64,000 bases of DNA. It comes from Gordionus sp. m RMFG-2023. Lineage: Eukaryota > Nematomorpha > Gordioida > Chordodea > Parachordodidae. Of this stretch, positions 48,885 through 59,960 are shown one piece after another. A program made the translations under genes and the position numbers. Below the pieces are notes generated by a model that saw only the letters and a list, made by a program, of their open reading frames with translations, was not told where the DNA came from and searched no databases. How positions within the stretch are numbered: the first letter of the stretch is position 1; every line of letters starts with the position of its first letter. Location of the stretch: assembly GCF_954871325.1 (NCBI RefSeq), contig NC_088776.1:22244508-22308507 (forward strand). Direction: 5' to 3'.

Positions 48885-49215
48885 GCAATTAAATATAATA
48901 AGTATTTAATTGTAATGGGTAAATATATATGTGATATATATTTGAATGTAAAATAAATGTTATCATAATACTAAAAGTGATGCATGTACAATTTAGATAT
49001 TTAATGGTAATGGATAAATATATATGATATATGTGATATATTTGTGGTTTAATTGGAATTAAACAGATAAATTATTTAATGGTGAATGATAAATATATAT
49101 GTGATATATATTTGATTGTAAAATCAATGTTATCATAATACTAAAAGTGATGCATGTACAATTTAGATATTTAATTGTAATGGATAAATATATGTGTGAT
49201 ATATATTTGAATGTA
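48885..49215. repeat. ~170-bp tandem repeat in the LTR element
   Basis: Two near-complete copies sharing GTTATCATAATACTAAAAGT followed by GATGCATGTACAATTTAG, then TAAATATATATGTGATATAT. Together with 48425-48770 it fills much of the element's interior. Confidence 0.85.
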
Positions 49216-49938
49216 AAGTTATCATTGAGATGGGTGTGAGATGATAATTGGTAAATCATGTAAATTAAAATTTCTTTTCATTTTTATTAGATTGTACAAT
49301 ATTCTCTGTCCAACAATTATAATTATATTTCGGTCTGTATTTTTTTGTTTTGAACAATTGAAATTTTTTTTTGAAAATCAAAATATGCTATTTAGTTACC
49401 TGTAATCAATATAGTTTTAATAGTGATTATGTCGTTAATTATGAATACATAACAAAATTGTAGTTATACGTAATATATGCAGTTTTTATCTTGATTATGT
49501 CACCAAAATCATATTTTTTATGTTACCAATGTTCAATGATTATTTTAAAAATATTACATCTGATGATTTTTTTTTTAAATCAAAATCTTTTTGATACAAA
49601 ATATCACATTCATTACATATATGTAAAAGAATTGTTGTTAGATGTAATATATATTTGATTGTTAATCTTTGATAAAGAAATATATGTCATATATGTTTCA
49701 TTTAATCCCTGAAGTGAGGTGAAGGATAGTGTAAATATGGAAGTATTGATGACCAAGCGCTATGACTCAATGAAAAGGCCTAAAAAGATTATGGGAAGAT
49801 GATAGATGATAAATAATAACTGATGAGAGATGAAGCGAATTTTGGGAGGACTATATGAAAAATGAAGAATATCTTAGAAATTAAATGATATATTGTTTTA
49901 TTTTAAGAATGTAACATGTGGCTTCTGAAGGGTGGGCG

Positions 49939-50267
49939 TGTTGTAGTTTTGTATTTTTATTATATATATTTATAATGATTATGAAATGTCAATCAAAAGT
50001 GATCTTTTGGGTTTTGTTTTTTTTGAGAGGATTAATGAAAAGAGGAAGATCACATGTTCTTTTGTTAATAGGACATGTCCTTTTGTTGATGGGTTTTTGT
50101 ATGAATTTCTGAAGGGTGATTTGTATATGTATGTTAATACGTAAATATGAGTAAATATATTATACATTTTTTTTAATTATGATTGTATAAATATGAACCC
50201 CAATGATAATAAACTGATTTTGGAATTTTTAGATGTTAATATTATAAAATATGAGCGAACGTAAATA
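49939..50267 (+). repeat. 3' LTR of the LTR-element fossil
   Basis: About 329 bp, a direct copy of 42884-43204 with scattered differences and small indels, preceded by a purine-rich tract and followed by the GGTAT duplication. Confidence 0.85.
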
Positions 50268-50272
50268 GGTAT

Positions 50273-51006
50273 AATATAAAGTAATATTTGTTTTTATCAG
50301 GTTTAACATAGATTCATTTAGTTTTTGTTAATGTCTTAATTTTTGACAACTTTAGATGCATCTTTAGGAGTTGAAACCGCGCATTGATAAAATAGAAATG
50401 CCGACAAACAGGGGTAAGGGTAGCAATTTGCCCTTATATATCCTACAGAGAAGAGGGATCTAAATTGTCATCGGTTAAATTTACTAAAAAAAACTATTAG
50501 ACTTGGATAAATGTTCTAGTTTTAGAGAAATGATTTCTTAAAACCATCCATTATCAATATCGCATCTAAATGACATACATAGATATAAAGTAGGAGTAAA
50601 TATACAACATCTATTCTATTCCCTCGATTTCTTATCTTTCGATCTGAAATGTAAAACATAGTTTCCTTATTCGTTTTGAATAGACTTTCTATTACTAATG
50701 GGCTATGAGAAATAGGAGTAGTGATTTCTCTGGCTATGGAGGACATTGGTGTCCCTTTACACTGTTTTTATTCAATTACTTTTTAAGGTTTACAATAGTT
50801 ATGACAAACAATTTTTTTATTAAATTTTAATCTATACTTTTACAAAAAATAATCATATAGGACATTGGTCACCTTTTACACTGTGTTTATCGATTCCTAT
50901 TTAAAAAATTACAGTATTTTTTGATATATTAAATTGTGATTATAAAAATAACTTAATTGGATTTTTTTTAAATAAATATAAATAAATTGCAAGATCATAG
51001 GTTCCC
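50273..51006. other. AT-rich interval, no gene
   Basis: The minus frame 50522-50746 has no recognisable motif. A duplicated phrase, GGACATTGGTNNCCTTTTACACTGT (near 50740 and 50860, one variable stretch), is the only notable repeat. Confidence 0.5.
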
Positions 51007-51378
51007 GTTCTAAATTGCAAAAGAAAATCAAAAAGAAATTGGGAATTTGGCTTAAATCTCCTAGAAATATTTTTAGGTAAATTTAAAATTAATATTATTA
51101 AATGCTAGGGAAGTAAACACGTGTATTTAAATTGAGTTTTAAGAAAAAATGCTAAAAAATGGGAGATATCATCAATATTCCCAAAACTGGGTCCTAATTC
51201 TCTAGGAACAATGATAATAATTCCTCCATTTTTAGCGATTTTTTTAAAAACTCAATTTAAACGCAAGGGTTTATTTCTATAGCATCTAGTAATATTATTT
51301 TCATTATTAATTTTGAAATTTTCTAGGAGATATAAGCGAGATTCCCAATTAACAATTTTTGTTTTAGCAATTTAGAAC
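51007..51378. repeat. 372-bp imperfect palindrome
   Basis: GTTCTAAATTGC at the left pairs with GCAATTTAGAAC at the right. The arms stay alignable inward (AAATTGGGAATTTGGC / inverted AATTGGGAATCTCGC; ATCTCCTAGAAA in both; AAATTGAGTTTT in both) down to the TTCTCTAGGAAC area. It is a hairpin-forming MITE-like repeat with about 20-30% arm mismatch by eye. No TSD could be settled. Confidence 0.75.
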
Positions 51379-52645
51379 TTATTCCAAATAATATAATAAA
51401 CTTTTAAAACCAATTATATAAATATCAAAAGGTATTAATAAAATACATTTATCTTTTCACAATGTTTTATAAGGACAGAATATCTATTTATTATACATCT
51501 ATGAATGTAAATGCATTTTATTATATAATAAAAAATTTAAATATGTCTCACATTCATATTTTATTTTATAAACCAGAATCTTTTTATAGCCGGTTCTGGA
51601 ACCAACGACTTAAAAATTTAGAACTAAAACCCGGGTAGTCTAATACATAATTACAATTCTGGTCTTCATTTTAAAGGTTAGCCAAAAATGTTGCTTTAAC
51701 TGTCAAAAATGGAATATGGATATTCTATTGATTAAAATATAGTGACTTTTTTATTATAAATAAATAATTGTTCGGCATCGAGTAGAACTACACAGCCCAT
51801 GGGAAAAAGGATATAGTTTGTGAGCATAAATAAGTGTATAGTATAAGACACGGTGGAGCTGTTTCAACCGTTAAAAAATTTAGGACGCGAAATGGTTGTT
51901 TTATAAAAAATAATTTATTAGTAAAAATTATTAAATTTTTTAGAGATTAAATTTATTAATTATATAGTTAATATTTATCATTTTCAGTGAATAAAACTGC
52001 AGCGCATATCAATGAATTTTATTTGAATCTAAAAAAATTAGTCATCACAATCAATTAAATTAATAGAAAAAGTAAATGAATATATGAAGCAAAATTAAGT
52101 CAATTTTAAATTTTTATTTATAGAATCAATTATTAAGGTATAAACTTTGAATTCAAAATTTTTTTAATTGTTTTTAAAATTGAAATTAATGATAAATTCG
52201 TCAATATATTCTAACTCGTTTACTTAACATAAAAAATCCTTCTGCACTTGCGGTTTTTGAGGTCTTGAATGAATTTGAAAAATCTAAGAAAATTCTTTTG
52301 AGTTTTACAAATCGATATAAAGAAATCAAAAATATATATGTTCTTTTTCTTTTTGAAATACACATATCCATATTCTACTCTTTTAATTTAGATTCAACTT
52401 GCGTAAGTAAAAAAAGAATTTGTTTCATTCAAAATTTTCAATTTTTTTTTGTGAATATAGTTTTTAATCATGTGAAAAAGATAAAATATATCAAATTGAT
52501 TACATTGTTTATAAAAAATTGATATATAATTTGGATAAAATATAAATTAATAATTGTACCTAAAACCTTTTCAAGTTGTAACATATATTATTTCTTTTCA
52601 TAAAAAATGAGCAATTTTATCTTTGCCCCCCATTTTATATAACGC

Positions 52646-52815
52646 CAGTGGCGTCACTAGCCTTTACAATCTCAGGGGGCTCAAAATTTTTTTTAGCTAA
52701 CAATTTTAAAATGATCTTTTTTCCAAGTAATATAAAAAAAATCAAAATTTTCAAAGGACTCTTAAAATTTTTCAAGCAGCTTGAGCCCCTGTGCACCCCC
52801 CCCCCTCCCAGTGAA
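52646..52815. mobile_element. Short hAT-like MITE, inverted copy of 22829-23031
   Basis: Starts CAGTGGCGTCACTAGCC, a hAT-type end. The CTTGAGCCCCTGTGCACCCC block near the right is the inverse of GGGGCGCACAGAGGC at 22837. Flanks TATAACGC (52638-52645) and GCTAACGC (52816-52823) match at 6 of 8, so the right boundary is approximate. Confidence 0.55.
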
Positions 52816-54285
52816 GCTAACGCTAATTGTCTTCTATTTAGTATACTTACCATTTTTTCATTTAAAAAAAAATCATTTAAGGCTTTCATGCATTAAAATT
52901 AAAATTAAGTAAATTTTACTTTGAGATTTTTGATCATTTATAAGTTTATTATCATCGTAGGAATTATGATTATTTTTTATAGCTAACCTCATCACTGATA
53001 ATGACATGAAGGCTAGAATTTTGATAGCAAGAAATACATTTTAAATTTGGTAGTATTATAAATCAAAATATAAATTATGAGTATTTAATGTTTTTGAATT
53101 TAGTGGATCATCCTAGCCTCTTAGAAGACTAATCTGTCCAAGACATGAAGGATAACATCCTCTGATTAATACTTTTCATTCTTTTTTTAAATCGCTTTCT
53201 CATTATTGTGCTGTCATTTTTTTAATAATTAATTTACAAACCTAAATTTTAATATAATAGTATAAAGTCGAATAATTTAGTAGCTACATACTTCATTTGT
53301 CTTCTTTCTTGAAAATACTAAAAAATTAAGAAAATTTTATTAAAAATAAACAGGAATGATAAAAATAACCAGGTTTTTTTTATTATATGAATAAAATATC
53401 ATGCATTAAAAATTATTATTTATAATTTATTCTTCCAGAAAATATCAGGGTTAAGATTGAAGGTAACATTAATGGTTAATATATTAAAAGAGATGTTATT
53501 TCTTTTTAGATTACCCTATAAAATACTACAAGGCCTACAATATTTCCAAATCTTACACAATATGTATTATACCTATATGTATAAATACTTTCTCTATCGT
53601 CAAAAATTTGAACGTTCTAATTATATTAGAGTCAAATTATTTAACCAATTTCATGGCTGATTTACTCTTTCTGAGGACATCACAAAGTGTTGTCAGCAAT
53701 GAAGAAGCAAATTGGGTATAGATGATAAATGCACAGAAAATAGAAAGTAGCTGTTAGTATTATGAAAAATTAAATTATGAGCTTTTTAATCGATAATCCA
53801 ATCCTCTATCAGCCTCCGATTTTGCTAAATTCTGGTTTGATAATCATAGTTTTAAAAATAAATATGTATTTAATGTTAAGTATTTATATAAATAAAATAA
53901 CTGTAAGTATTAAAAATGAAAGTGCCAATCTTATTAATAGGGTAATAAAATCTGGAAGCCTCTCAAAAAGGGTCTATAAATGCTTAATTTAAATAATTTG
54001 ACTACAAAACTGGCTCCTTTTTTTGTCATAATTTATTAAATTTTAGAATTAAAACTATTATTAATGCAAATTGTTAATTTTTCTTTTTATTAATTAAGGA
54101 TTTACCAATCTGTAGTTAATTAATTGAATTTCGTAATTTGTTTAGTATTTTTTACACTTTATAAATATACTCTTTTTGAATGTAAAATATTGATAATACA
54201 TTTTAAAATTCTAAATTAAAAAAGGAATCACAAGATTGTAAGTCTAAATAAAATCGTAGACTACACGTGACTTCCATTACTAATA

Positions 54286-54293
54286 TTTTTTAG
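54286..54293 (+). promoter_or_regulatory. 3' splice-acceptor-like site before the 14-3-3 start codon
   Basis: ATTTTTTAG ends at 54293, leaving a 20-nt leader before the ATG at 54314. It could receive a trans-spliced leader or end a 5'-UTR intron. Compare 30661-30675. Confidence 0.4.
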
Positions 54294-54313
54294 TTTTCTA
54301 AATACGATTTAAT

Positions 54314-55210
54314 ATGACTCAAATGACAGAAATGGAAACCTATGTATTTAGAGCCAAATTGGCAGAACAAGCTGAAAGATACGATGAGATGGTCGAATAT
54401 ATGCGAAAAGTTGCCCAAATGAATGTTGAGTTATCGGTAAGCAATTTTTAAATAACTAATTTTTAATTTAGATTAAATATATGTTAGGTCGAAGAAAGAA
54501 ACCTTTTATCAGTAGCATATAAAAATGTCATAGGAGCGAGACGTGCATCTTGGAGAATTATTAGCAGCATTGAACAGAAAGAGGAAGCCAAGCCATCCGC
54601 AAACGACAAATCAACCTTAATACAAAGATTTAGAAATACAATTGAAGAGGAATTACGTAAAATATGTGGCGAAATATTGGAGGCACTTGAAAAACATTTG
54701 ATTCCGGGCGCTACGACAGATGAATCAAGGGTATTTTATTATAAAATGAAAGGAGATTATCACAGATATTTAGCGGAATTTGCAACTGGCGATGATCGCC
54801 ATAAAGCAGCTGATGATAGCTTAGTGGCATATAAAGCTGCAAGCGATATAGCTTTGATAAAATTACAACCTACTCATCCAATAAGATTGGGATTAGCTCT
54901 TAATTTTTCAGTATTTTATTATGAAATAATGGGAAGTCCAGATAAAGCCTGTAAATTGGCCAAATCTGCTTTTGATGATGCTATTGCTGAGCTTGACACA
55001 TTATCTGAAGAAAGTTATAAAGATTCTACCCTAATCATGCAATTATTAAGAGATAATTTGACTCTATGGAATACTGATATTCCACAACAAACTGAAGAAG
55101 AATCATCACATCCAGATCACAATGAAGTTGCCCATACTAAAGATGTTGATAGTTCTGAACATACCAAAAATACTGTGAATACTGAACAAATCGCTCAAAA
55201 AGCTGCTTAA
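54314..55210 (+). CDS. 14-3-3 epsilon
   Basis: Exon 1 is 54314-54436 and exon 2 54488-55210, with a 51-bp phase-0 intron (GTAAGC...TTAG). The product has 281 residues. 14-3-3 proteins are dimeric cytoplasmic adaptors that bind phosphoserine/threonine motifs. Exon 1 starts with ATGACTCAA and gives [20 protein letters not shown], the dimer interface. Signature 1 is [20 protein letters not shown] (residues 44-63), with K53 and R60 in the phosphate pocket and R134-Y135 completing it ([10 protein letters not shown]). Signature 2 is [48 protein letters not shown] and the [15 protein letters not shown] stretch are epsilon-type, not zeta-type. The acidic/His tail after LTLWNTD is about 20 residues longer than usual. 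All pocket residues are present; it looks functional. Confidence 0.97.
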
Positions 55211-56164
55211 ATACTATATGTTAATCTCTTATAAATTATATAACATTGCTATTTGCTTAAATATTTTTTAAAAATTTATTATTACTCCTTATTTACAAAG
55301 AATCTTAGAACTAAGAAATTGTATTTAGCATGTAAAAAGATTTGAAAGACACTAAATACAGTATAAATTAATTTTTTCACTTTAAATGGTATTATAATGT
55401 CTCACTTTTGCTCACTCTGTATATTTTGTATTAAAATTCACCATTGTAAGTGGTATTTGTAGTATTGCATTTCATTGCTCATTCTTTAAATATATCAAAG
55501 CTTTGTGATTTGTTATATTTTTATTCCATTTTCTCAATATACTTTCACCTTAATATACAGCAATATGTTGATTTTCTTTTAATGCCTTTTAGCGTTGTCA
55601 ATTATTATCTATATACTTTAATTATTGATTTTATACTTAATCTAATTTTTATACAATATCTATTTATGATTTATAAAGTCAATAAAATAATTTAATATAT
55701 TAGTTTGTATATAAATTTTATTTGTTACTACTAGCTAAGGTGAATTTTTTATTCATTATAATTGTGTTTTTATATAATGGTTAGGATAAACTTTGACTAA
55801 AAATATTTATTTATCCAAGTTTTTTATTATAAAAAATTAGTAGAAACAAGAGGTCAAGAATTATTAATAAAACTATTTATAATATAAATTGAATCATTTT
55901 AAATATCAATGTGAAAATTTGAAGCATAAAATTATTTTTTTTCTACATACTTCAATTTAAACAAACATTTTTTAAAATAGCAACTTTGCTCAAGTTGTAA
56001 GTACTATTCATCTTATATACTATGCATTTATAATAATGGAGTGTATAAAAAAAACAAGTAATTTATAAAAAAAGTTATTATAAATTCTTATTATCACAAT
56101 ATAAAATTTTAAAATATAATTTGGTTATATTGAATTTTGTAAACAAAATGGTAGTGAATCTGTA
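55211..56164. other. 3' flank of 14-3-3, no gene
   Basis: AT-rich. An AATAAA-type hexamer occurs at about 55681-55686 (GTCAATAAAATA), a possible polyadenylation signal but rather far from the stop. The frame at 55450-55695 is AT-driven. Confidence 0.45.
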
Positions 56165-56399
56165 TTAGAGGTGGGCGCGGGCCTAATTTTTTATTCACGG
56201 CCCGCCCGCTCATGGTGGCAATAAAAAAAATTTCGACCAGACCCGCCCGCTCACGACAAGCAATATTTTGATTCACGCCCGAAAATTCACGATGTCTTTA
56301 AAATTTTCAAAACTATTGCTATAATTTTACACTTTTTTGAATTCATTCTATTTATTTATTTCTCTAATTTCAAAATCCATATTTAACAAAAATAAATGC

Positions 56400-57170
56400 A
56401 ATCTATAAATCAAAATTTATTTAGAAAAAGAAGAATGTCCATCTTTTTTTATTTCAATTGTGTACGCCTTTCCTCTAATAAGAGATTGGCTACAGAAAAT
56501 AACCTTTCACTAGAAGCCGAACTTGCAGCTGACAAAATTTTACTCGATTTCTCAAAAAAGGAAATGAATATTTCTGCTTTCAAAACTTCAAAATATTGTC
56601 TTGTTATTTCTTATATAAATCTTTTAAGTTCATCCTCACAGCTTTCATCGGTGATGTTGATGCTTCATCAGAATCATCTAGAAATTCTCTAAATTTTTTA
56701 TTTAGAATAAACGGTTTTATGAGTGGGATGAATTAGGAAAGTGATGGTTTTTACCATTTAGAATATACGGTTTTTTATGAGCTTAGGATAAGTTAGGAAA
56801 GTTATAAATGATAGTTGGCATTGACTTATGCATAATATCTAATTCATTTTTAAGATTGTTTTATATATATAATTTTCTTCTTTTATTAAAAACTTAAGTC
56901 TTTTGAAATTCGGATCTAGAATTAAGCCTGCCTTATGTAGTGGCTGCATAATAATTTTTTAAAAGAAATCTTGTTCTGTATTTTAAGGTTTTGATTATTA
57001 TTGTATCACGTTTAGACAAACTTCATTTATTATGGGACGAGAATCTGCTCTCAGATTATCCGAGCCTTCTTTAAATATTGATAAATATTTATCTAACTCG
57101 CGTATGATGCTGAGGATTGAATATTTGAGAGAAAATTGGCAAACCACTAACATCTTCCACAAACGCATAA
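56400..57170 (-). pseudogene. hAT transposase C-terminal relic of element E
   Basis: On the minus strand, 57130-57010 reads SILSIIRELDKYLS and then FKEGSDNLRADSRPI, the E.DKYL segment of hATs. About 56560-56400 reads SASSERLFSVANLLLEERRT, the dimerisation motif, ending near LLFLN. The stretch between holds a tandem duplication (56697-56812) and damaged code. One stop follows RRTQLK. Only the last quarter of the protein survives. Confidence 0.75.
56697..56812. repeat. ~60-bp tandem duplication
   Basis: Two copies of TTTAGAATAAACGGTTTTAT ... TAGGAAAGT with small differences, within the hAT E relic. Confidence 0.7.
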
Positions 57171-57179
57171 TCAGCCTAT

Positions 57180-59960
57180 GTAGATAAGCCTTTGGATCTT
57201 ATGGGTGAAGCCATGGTTCGTGTGCAAGTGGGGAAGGAAATTCGCAATTTATCAGTTATTATAATAAAGTCAAATGACCTACCTCTGTTTGGGTTGCCAT
57301 GAATTCTAGCATTTGTGTTTGAGTTACCGAGACAGATAAGCATACAACAGGTTCTCAAAACGAATAGAAAAACAATAACATCAAGTTGCCACCAAACCAA
57401 GGCCGCTCGAATACAATCGGTGCCCTCGCAGATGTCACTAACGGAAGACTCAATGGGGCATTTGTTAGCTAAACAGTTTAAAGCTGTTTTTGACGGCAAA
57501 CCAGGGTTGATACGTAATTTCGCGGTGCGACTCCAATTAAAAGATACGGCTGTTCCAAAATCGTTTCCAGCTCGTCGAGTGTCATTTCCGTTACGCAGAA
57601 CGGTTGAACTAAAACTGGATCGCTTTGTGGCTGCGGAGATTTTGGAGCCCATCGATTCCTCTATGATTAGGGTGCCATGGGCAACCCCAACAGTAAATGT
57701 CAGGAAAAACAATGACGAGATTCGTATTTGCGCAGATTTCAAGGTGAGTTTAAATCCACATCTATTATATGATCATCACGTTATTCCTACGCTGGATGAC
57801 TTATTGGTTAAGATTCAGGGGGGGGGGGACCGTTTTACGGTGATAGATTGAAAGGACGCATATCTACAAATAGCCGTTGAGCCAGAGTCCCAAGAATATT
57901 TGGTCATGTCAACACATAAAGGATATTTTCAATACCGAAATTTTCCAGCGTTACATGGACAATGTTTTGAAAGATTGTCCGATGACTGGAGTGTATTTGG
58001 ACGATGTAATTATCTCCGGCAAAAATGACGCCGAACATCTAGCTAATTTAAAAATAGTACTCGATAAGCTGCAGGAAGCAGGCCTCAAAGCTAAATTTGA
58101 AAAAGTCCAATTTTTACGGAAATCTGTTTTGTTTTTAGGTATCGTTATCGACCAAAATGGGGTACATCCAAGCAAAGATAAAGTTAAAGCAATCCAGGCC
58201 GCACCTAACCCAAAGAATGTTCATCAGTTACGTTCATTTCTTGGGCTTGTCACGTATCATGAACGGTTCATTCCCAATCTTCATAGTCAAGCAGCTGTGT
58301 TACATCGATTGACTAGTGTAAAAGTACCATGGGACTAATGTAGAGTAGGAGGCTTTCGATACTTTGTTATCAGCAGAAGAAACCTTAACGCCGTATGATG
58401 CTAAATTACCTTTGATTATGGAGTGTGACGCGTCAGATACAGGACTGGGGGCTGTTTTACTTCATAAGGTTTCACAAAACGGGGAAAAACCCATAGCATT
58501 CGCGTCTCGGACGTTGTTACATTCGAGAAACATTATGCGCCTATCGATAAAGAAACGAGGGCATTGTTATTTGGAATAGAAAAATTCCACAACTTTATCT
58601 ACGGTCGATAATTTATACTTCGGACAGACCATGAACCCTTGGAACGGTTGTTCGGGGAAAGGAGGGATCTACCAAAGATATCAAACAATCGTCTGACACG
58701 TTAGGCCTGGAAGATGGCCTCTTACGACTTTAGCGTGTAATATAGATCTGGTCGTGAGAATGTTATAGCAGAGGCCTTATTTAGGCTACCGCTCTATGAT
58801 ATCATACCTAATCGGGATACCAAGCATGCATTGGCGATTCAGAATGTAAACTTAGAGGATATGCAGGTCTCAGAGGGAAACCTGCGCAAGAATTCAATTA
58901 AAGATCCAATACTAAAGCGAGTGACACCACATATTGAGCAAGGGTGGAGAGGCTTTAATCGTTTCACACCCAACGAGAGGAATTAACAGTAGACAGGGGA
59001 ATAGTTGAACGAAATGGTAGATTGTTAATCCCATCCCTACGAAACTTAGGAATTCAGTGTTGGAAACACTACAGCGGGGACATCCGGGAATGAACGCGAT
59101 ATAATCTATTTTTCGGTTGTATTGTTGGTGGCCGAAATGCGAAGAGGACATAGAACGGTATATAAAGCTTTGCGTTGGATGTCAGAAAAATCGACCGAAC
59201 GTAATGGAGTTACCACTATACTCATGGAATTGTACCAAAGAGCCATGGGAGCTTATACATTTAGATTTTGCGGGACCGGTTGACTCTTTATATTGGCTAG
59301 TGGGAGTAGATTCATACTCAAAATGGGCTGAGGTAGAGCTGATGAGAAACACATCGGCGAAGGAGATGATAACGAGATTAAAGAAGTGGTTGGCTACCTT
59401 TGGGGTACCTAAAAGCATTGTAACGGATAATGGACCTCAATTTATTTCAATAGAATTTAAACGATTTTGTGAAGAAAACAACATTTGCCACATTCGCTCA
59501 CCGCCGTACCACCCGAAGACAAATGGGCAGGCGGAACGAACCATTCGAATCTTAAAAGGGAGGTATTATGCCAGTCGAGAATCAATTAATGACCCGCAAG
59601 AGGCGATGACTCAAACGGTAGCAGCGTATAGGCTGGGAGAACATAGTTCGACAGGTAGGTCACCAGCTAAGATTATGTTCGGTCGTCAAATAAGAACTAA
59701 TCTAGACTGGGCTAGACCAGAGGTGGGAAAGGAGATTGATAAAGCCAATGACAAAATCAAGAACGTGATACACATTCCAATTTTAGGAAAATTGACGTTG
59801 GCCAGCATGTGTGGGTAAGGAATGAAACCACTAAGGGTTGAAGAGAAGGAGTGATTTAGGATAGAAAGGGATTATATTCCTATGTAGTCAAGACCCCAGA
59901 TCGTGTAATACGAAAACATGGTGACTAGCTAAGGGATCGTTTGATAACAGATACGACGGA
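57180..59960 (+). mobile_element. Ty3/gypsy pol fossil
   Basis: A broken LTR-retrotransposon pol of the Ty3/gypsy group, plus strand. Parts in order are: the end of an aspartic protease-like domain (about 57190-57310), reverse transcriptase (57430-58340), RNase H (58390-58780) and integrase with its zinc-binding H2C2 part and catalytic core (59110-59810). No gag and no LTR pair was recognised, so it is truncated at both ends. It carries several breaks, roughly half a dozen or more. Its base composition is less AT-rich than its surroundings. It appears to have inserted into hAT E and is moderately old. Confidence 0.9.

Larger units (their letters stand above)
42884..50267 (+). mobile_element. 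LTR-element fossil (non-coding) carrying two nested hATs
   Basis: Two direct repeats of about 325 bp (42884-43204 and 49939-50267) start TGTTGTAGTTTTG and end CGAACGTAAATA. They are flanked by a perfect 5-bp GGTAT duplication (42879-42883 and 50268-50272). Directly after the first repeat lies TTGGTGCCGATGACC, primer-binding-site-like. A purine-rich GAAGGGTGGGCG precedes the second. Without the nested hAT D the interior is only about 1.7 kb, made of tandem repeats, with no gag or pol code. It is therefore a non-autonomous LTR element of unknown family. The two LTRs have visibly drifted apart, so it is old, and older than the hATs inside it. Confidence 0.82.
51379..54313. other. AT-rich interval upstream of 14-3-3
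   Basis: Frames at 52265, 52635 (minus), 53457 and 53777 are AT-driven or overlap a MITE. The only bounded feature is the MITE at 52646-52815. The 14-3-3 promoter must lie here, but no specific element can be supported. Confidence 0.5.

Noticed and set aside
52635-52896. Overlapping plus and minus frames of 82-84 codons
   Set aside because: Both run through a short MITE and its poly-C tract; there are no protein features.
57176-57742. 188-codon minus-strand frame
   Set aside because: Lies opposite the gypsy reverse transcriptase code; a shadow frame.
58912-59418. Minus-strand frames of 78-79 codons
   Set aside because: Shadows of the gypsy integrase code on the plus strand.
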